Positions 33,159-37,360 of a stretch of DNA of 37,360 bases are shown here, piece after piece. The position numbers and the translations under genes are program-made. The notes below the pieces were generated by a model that did not search any database, was not told where the DNA came from, and saw nothing but the letters and a program-made list of their open reading frames with translations. The stretch covers positions 1 through 37,360 of the forward strand of contig JAJZRF010000032.1 in NCBI GenBank assembly GCA_021847425.1. The letters run 5' to 3'. The stretch comes from Deltaproteobacteria bacterium (GTDB lineage Bacteria; Desulfobacterota; Desulfobulbia; Desulfobulbales; Desulfurivibrionaceae). The first letter of the stretch is position 1, and each line of letters begins with the position of its first letter.

Positions 33159-36100
33159 ATGGGACAAGCAAAAGATAAAGCTGAGTTGAGCAGCTTGTCT
33201 GCTCAAACGAAACTTATGCCCTCCGGGGCTAAAAAATCAGGGACGGTAATGGTCGTCGGCGGCGGTATCGCCGGGGTCCAGGCGGCCCTTGATTTGACCG
33301 AGCTCGGCTACTATGTCTATCTGGTGGAAAAATCCGCAGCCATTGGCGGCGCCATGGCGCAGCTGGATAAAACCTTTCCGACCAACGACTGCTCGCTTTG
33401 AATACTCGCGCCTAAGCTGGTAGAGGCCGGTCGGTCTCCCAATATTGAAATCTTAAGCAACGCCGATTTTCTTTCCCTGGACGGAAAGCCGGGCAGTTTT
33501 ACCGCCAAGCTGCGGATGCGGCCGCGCTATATCGACGCGGACAAATGCACGGCCTGCGGCCTGTGCACCAAGTACTGCCCCAAACATCTGGTGGACCCGT
33601 ACAATGAGGGCTTGGCGGTTACGAGGCCGATCCACATCGACTATGCCCAGGCAGTGCCAGCCACCTATTATATTGATCCGGAGGCGTGCCTGTACCTGAA
33701 GCACGGCACCTGCCAGATCTGCGTCTGCACCTGCCAGAGCAAGGCCATTGATTTCAGCCAGAAACCGGAAGAAAAGGAGATCCAGATCGGGGCGGTGATC
33801 ATGGCCCCGGGCTTTGGCCGCATCCCCGAGGCAACCCTGGCCAAGTACAGCTATGGTTTGCACCCGGACGTCATGACCAGCCTGGAGTTCGAGCGTCTGC
33901 TCTGCGCCTCCGGCCCCTTTCAGGGCGAGGTCAAGTGCCTCTCCGACCACCGGCATCCCAAACGGATCGCCTTTATTCAGTGCGTGGGCTCCCGGGATCT
34001 CGGCTGCAACAACGGCTACTGCTCCTCGGTCTGCTGCATGTATGCCATCAAGGAGGCCATGGTTGCCAAGGAGCATGACCCCGAGGTGGAGATTGCCATC
34101 TACTACATGGACATGCGGACCCAAGGCAAGGGCTTCGATGCCGCCCAGAAGAAGGCCGAGTCCATGGGGATCAGGTTTGTCCGCGCCCGGGTGGCCGATG
34201 TCATGCCGTGGGAAAAGAATCTCAAGCTCACCTACTCCACCCTGGACGGGACGCACAGCTTCGAGCCCTTTGATATCGTGGTGCTCTCCGTGGGCCTCGA
34301 TGCTCCGGCCGACGCCAAGAACCTCGGCGAGGTCGCCGGTTTTGCCCTGAATAATTACGATTTCTGCAAGACCGAGACCTTTGCCCCCTTGCTCACCACC
34401 AGGCCGGGGGTCATGGTGGCCGGCGCCTTCCAGGGTCCCAAGGATATCCCGGAAAGCGTCACCCAGTCCAGCGCGGCCGCAGGCTTGGCAGCCGGGCTTA
34501 TTGCCAAGGATCGCGGCAAGGCCCTGGTGCACAAGACCTATCCCAAGGAACAGAAAACCGGCAAGGACGAAGAGGTCCGCATCGGCGTCTTTGTCTGCCA
34601 TTGCGGGATCAACATCGGCAGCGTCGTCGACGTGCCTGCGGTTGAGCAGTACACCGAAGGGATGGAAGGCGTGGTCTACCATGCCCAGAGCATGTACAGC
34701 TGCTCCCAGGACGCCCAGGAGGTGATCAAGGCCAAGATCAAGGAGCATAACCTGAACCGGGTGGTCATCGCCGCCTGTTCCCCGAGAACCCACGAGCCGC
34801 TCTTCCAGGAAACCCTGAAGGATGCGGGGTTGAACCGCTGTCTCTTCGAGATGGTCAATATCCGTGACCACTGTTCCTGGGTTCATGCCAACGAACCCGC
34901 GGCCGCAACGCAAAAATCCAAGGACCTGGTGCGGATGGGTGTTGCCAAGGCCCGCCACATCCAGCCTCTGCCCGAGCAGACCGTGCCGGTTACTGCCAAG
35001 GCCCTGGTTCTGGGCGGCGGGGTGGCAGGGTTGACCGCGGCCCTCACCCTTGCCGAGCAGGGCTTCCATACCACGGTGGTGGAAAAGGAGGCGACCCTGG
35101 GCGGCCATCTTCAGCATCTCTCCTACACCCTGCAGGGCGACACGGTGTCCACGGTTTTGGGCGAGATCACCGACAAGGTGAAGAAGAACAAAAAGATCGA
35201 GGTGCTGACCAATACCGAACTGACCCAGGTCAACGGCTTTGTCGGCAACTTCAGCTCGGTGCTCACCACCACCAAGGGGAAGAAAGCCACGGAAACCACC
35301 CTTGACCATGGGGTGATCATCATCGCCACCGGCGGCCGCGAGCATCGGCCCGAAGTGGTGCTGGGCAATCCGGTGAAATACTCCGACACCATCGTTACCC
35401 AGCGCGAGCTGGAGCAGCGCTTGTCCGGCAAGGGCAAGAACCTGGCGCCCAAGTCGGTGGTCATGGTGCAGTGCGCCGGTTCCCGGGGGGATGATCTCAA
35501 CTACTGCAGCAAGGTGTGCTGCAACCATGCGGTGAAAAACGCCCTCAAGATCAAGGCGCTTGACCCGGCCTCCCAGGTGGTGGTGCTTTACCGCGACATG
35601 CGCACCTACGGCTTTGCCGAGGACGCTTACCGCGAGGCCAGGGAAAAAGGGGTGGTCTTCATCCCCTACACCATGGACAACAAGCCGAAATTCAAGAGCA
35701 GCGGCAAGAAGACCAGCGTTACTTTCTACGATCCGATCCTCCGCGACGAGGTCACCATGGCCCCGGAGATGCTGGCTCTCAGTGTCGGCATCGTGGCCGA
35801 CGGGACCGAAGACTTGAGCAAGCTCTTGAAGATTCCGGTCAACGAAGACAAGTTCTTCCTCGAGGCCCATGTCAAGCTGCGACCGGTGGAATTGCCGGTG
35901 AGCGGGGTCTATGTCTGCGGCCTGGCTCATTCGCCCAAACCGGTGGAGGAGATCATCGTCCAGGCGCAGGCAGCGGCGGCCAAGGCATCCATCCCGCTCT
36001 GCAAGGGCTTTGTTTCGGTGGAGCCCACCATTTCCTGCGTGGACAAGGAAGCGTGCATCGGCTGCGGCCTGTGCGAATCGCTCTGCCCGTACCAGTCCAT

Positions 36101-36266
36101 CCGGATCATCAAGGACGAAAACGGCAAGCGCAAGGCCGAGACCATCACCGCCTCCTGCAAGGGCTGCGGCATCTGCGCCTCGCATTGCCCGGTATTCGCC
36201 ATCTCCATGGGCGGCTTCACCGACGAACAGATCAACGCGCAAATCACCGCCTTTGGTGCACAATAG
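33159..36266 (+). CDS. hdrA: Selenocysteine-containing HdrA-like electron-bifurcating flavoprotein, double-module form
   Basis: HdrA-type FAD/Fe-S protein that can split or merge electron pairs between ferredoxin and other carriers. Read through TGA 33399-33401 it has 1035 residues with Sec at 81 in TNDCSL-U-ILAPKL, where HdrA normally has a cluster-binding Cys. Module one: FAD motif [13 protein letters not shown] near 34, ferredoxin motif [13 protein letters not shown] near 130, CQICVCTC near 185, then [11 protein letters not shown]. Module two repeats the fold with [18 protein letters not shown] near 616 and ends in ferredoxin motifs [12 protein letters not shown] near 967 and [12 protein letters not shown] near 1000. 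GGAG lies seven bases before ATG 33159; a start at ATG 33216 would remove the repeated peptide. HdrB and HdrC are absent, so with FdhA and MvhD it may form a formate-linked bifurcating complex. Confidence 0.92.
33177..33222 (+). repeat. 46-bp duplicated hairpin element, copy B (hdrA 5' end)
   Basis: It matches 25061-25106 at 44 of 46 bases; both differences fall in or beside the hairpin loop. TTGAGCAG (33186-33193) and CTGCTCAA (33199-33206) keep an eight-pair stem. Here it encodes residues 7-21 of Hdr[16 protein letters not shown], a segment ahead of the FAD domain. Confidence 0.85.
33402..33427 (+). promoter_or_regulatory. Predicted SECIS element of hdrA
   Basis: After TGA 33399, GCC-TA (33410-33414) can pair with TA...GGC (33421-33427) around an AGCTGG loop with a two-base bulge. 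The loop begins about 13 bases after TGA. This is the weakest of the three SECIS candidates; the Sec call rests mainly on protein conservation. Confidence 0.45.
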
Positions 36267-36276
36267 AGGAGCAGTT

Positions 36277-36909
36277 ATGAGTCAGAACGATTTCAACCCG
36301 AAGATCCTGGGTTTTCTCTGCAACTGGTGCTGCTATGCCGCAGCGGACAGTGCCGGGGTTTCCCGTTACCAGTATCCGCCGAATCTGCGGACCATCCGGG
36401 TGATGTGCACCGGACGTCTCGATCCGGCCTTTGTCCTGCGCGGGTTTGCCGAAGGCGCCGACGCCATCTTCTCCGGTGGCTGACAACTCGGTGAATGCCA
36501 TTACCAGGTTGGTAATTACGACGCGATGGGTGTGAGTGCATTGGTGAAGAAGGTTCTGGCCGAGGTCGGGATCAATCCGGATAGGTTTGGTCTGCAGTGG
36601 GCCTCGGCGGCGGAGGCGCCGCGCTTTGTCAAACTGATCACCGATTTTACCATGAAGACCAAGGAGCTCGGCCCCATAGGCCAGGCCGAAGGCTTGAGCC
36701 CCGAGGAGTTGAAGGTCCGGATCGGCAAGGCCCTTGCCCTGGTGAGCGACCGCAAGCTGCGGATCGCCCTGGGCAACGCCACCAAGACTATTCGGAAAGA
36801 GGCGATCTTTACCCAGGACTCCATAACCGCCGTGATCGAGGAGAAGCTGGGCAAGACCATCACCGCCGGGCTGGAAGGCGGCGGGGCGGAGGTTGCTGCC
36901 AAGAAGTAA
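36277..36909 (+). CDS. mvhD: Selenocysteine-containing MvhD/FlpD-type electron-transfer subunit
   Basis: Small [2Fe-2S] protein that links a hydrogenase or formate dehydrogenase to HdrA. Read through TGA 36481-36483 it has 210 residues with Sec at 69. The N-terminal half carries FLCNWCCYAAADSAGVSRYQ (C15, C18, C19), VMCTGRLDP, and GG-U-QLGECHY, where homologues have Cys (or Sec in methanococcal VhuD) in C-x-x-G-x-C-H. About 80 residues beyond the usual end (after TKELGP) form an extra helical C-terminus not typical of 140-residue MvhD. GAGGAG lies five bases before ATG 36277, which is ten bases after the hdrA stop. A terminator follows at 36943-36983. Confidence 0.93.
36484..36516 (+). promoter_or_regulatory. 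Predicted SECIS element of mvhD
   Basis: ATTACC (36500-36505) pairs perfectly with GGTAAT (36511-36516) around AGGTT. The loop begins 22 bases after the TGA and contains the GGU-type sequence common in bacterial SECIS loops. It is the clearest of the three candidates. Confidence 0.75.
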
Positions 36910-36942
36910 ACGGTGTAAGCAGTATAGAAGAAGATGATCCAC

Positions 36943-36983
36943 CGGGAGGTGCGGACAGTTGTTCGCCCCTCCCGTTTTTTTTT
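36943..36983 (+). terminator. Intrinsic terminator ending the Wood-Ljungdahl gene set
   Basis: CGGGAGG (36943-36949) pairs with CCTCCCG (36968-36974), followed by nine T (36975-36983) and then nine G. It lies 33 bp after the mvhD stop. The adjoining T9-G9 tract is a likely slippage hotspot or assembly error site. Confidence 0.85.
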
Positions 36984-37041
36984 GGGGGGGGGTCGAGAAG
37001 GAAAGAGAAAGGTGGAAGGGAAGGGTGCCTGCCCCGGCTGG

Positions 37042-37191
37042 GTGAATATCAGAAACTCTAACGAGATTACGTTGGAAGATATCGGTCAGGACCTGTTCTC
37101 TCAGGTAGCCAACGAGTATGTCGTTCAACTAAACCGGGAGATTCAGGAGGTGCGCGGCGAAATGAAAGACTACGGCTTGGCGGAGGATTAA
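37042..37191 (+). CDS. Possible small protein of unknown function (49 aa)
   Basis: A short frame from GTG 37042 to TAA reads as an acidic helical peptide (NEITLEDIGQDLFSQVANEY, ending MKDYGLAED). Composition looks protein-like, but no ribosome site is clear and no family is recognised. The frame is open back to ATG 36934, though that part reads low-complexity sequence across the terminator. It could be a pseudogene fragment. Confidence 0.3.
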   Translation: MNIRNSNEITLEDIGQDLFSQVANEYVVQLNREIQEVRGEMKDYGLAED

Positions 37192-37360
37192 TGCCGCTCT
37201 CGATAACAAATTCTAACAAATTCCGGGGACATGATAGAATGGCACTAGTTTAAGCATTTGCAGCCTGGTATTTGCTCCGGTGCGGAATCACAGTTATTTC
37301 ATGCCTCGGCGAGGACATCAGCTGGTAATTTTTCTTCCGTCGTTTAAGGCATCGTGGTTC
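37192..37360. other. Right-end non-coding stretch
   Basis: ATTCCGGGGACA at 37220-37231 recalls sequence often seen near REP-associated (Y1) transposase genes, from memory only. A frame opens at ATG 37301 and runs off the edge (MPRRGHQLVIFLPSF) but has no ribosome site and no recognised match. Nothing else is supported here. Confidence 0.25.

Noticed and set aside
33453-36263. 936-codon open frame on the minus strand opposite hdrA
   Set aside because: It is a GC-bias shadow of the plus-strand gene. The translation has no recognisable domain and is rich in His, Gly and Leu, as antisense frames of this codon usage are. The same applies to long minus frames opposite metF-acsD, cooS, fdhA and the pilus-type ATPase gene.
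37301-37360. ORF running off the right edge as the start of a Y1 transposase
   Set aside because: Only 20 codons are visible. They do not continue with the usual transposase N-terminal pattern and no ribosome site precedes the ATG.

Overview
The window is GC-rich chromosomal DNA from an anaerobic bacterium that looks like a Desulfobacterota (Desulfobulbales-type sulfate or sulfur metaboliser). This placement is inferred from gene content: a complete bacterial-type CODH/acetyl-CoA synthase set, HdrA/MvhD-type electron carriers, a multihaem NapC/NirT-like cytochrome, and full-length NifU with NifS. No rRNA or tRNA gene was seen.

The left part (1-14,800) is mostly housekeeping and redox genes. 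After the 3' end of an unidentified gene come pepA (+), then on the minus strand a MerR/HspR-type regulator with a cysteine-rich tail, a membrane multihaem cytochrome c and ftsH. Two small related membrane proteins follow, with their own promoter, operator-like palindrome and terminator, and then a regB-regA-nosL operon (redox two-component system plus a NosL copper protein). The plus strand then carries uvrC, nifU-nifS and thyX.

The right part (14,819-36,983) is a Wood-Ljungdahl locus, all on the plus strand: fhs, a strong terminator, a type IV pilus-type ATPase, folD, cooS/acsA, a metF-acsD fusion, acsB, acsC, a very large fdhA, a double-length hdrA, mvhD and a terminator. Fhs and FolD carry formate to methylene-THF and the MetF half reduces it to methyl-THF. 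AcsCD is the corrinoid protein, CooS makes CO, and AcsB assembles acetyl-CoA. FdhA, HdrA and MvhD probably form the CO2/formate and electron bifurcation (or confurcation) module. The acsE methyltransferase, metV, cooC and hdrBC are not in the window.

The main points of interest are as follows. (1) Three consecutive genes, fdhA, hdrA and mvhD, each contain one in-frame TGA at a conserved cysteine/selenocysteine site, followed by a hairpin, so they read as three adjacent selenoproteins. (2) MetF and AcsD are joined in one 881-residue ORF through a long helical linker with four 18-residue repeats. (3) A 46-bp hairpin-containing sequence occurs both in the acsB leader and in the 5' end of hdrA, in the same reading phase. 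(4) The fdhA-hdrA gap can fold into competing hairpins, one of which resembles a terminator. (5) Heptanucleotide arrays occur in three spacers. (6) A PilB-like ATPase with both an MshEN-type N-terminus and a C-terminal cyclic-nucleotide-binding-like domain sits inside the carbon-fixation locus.
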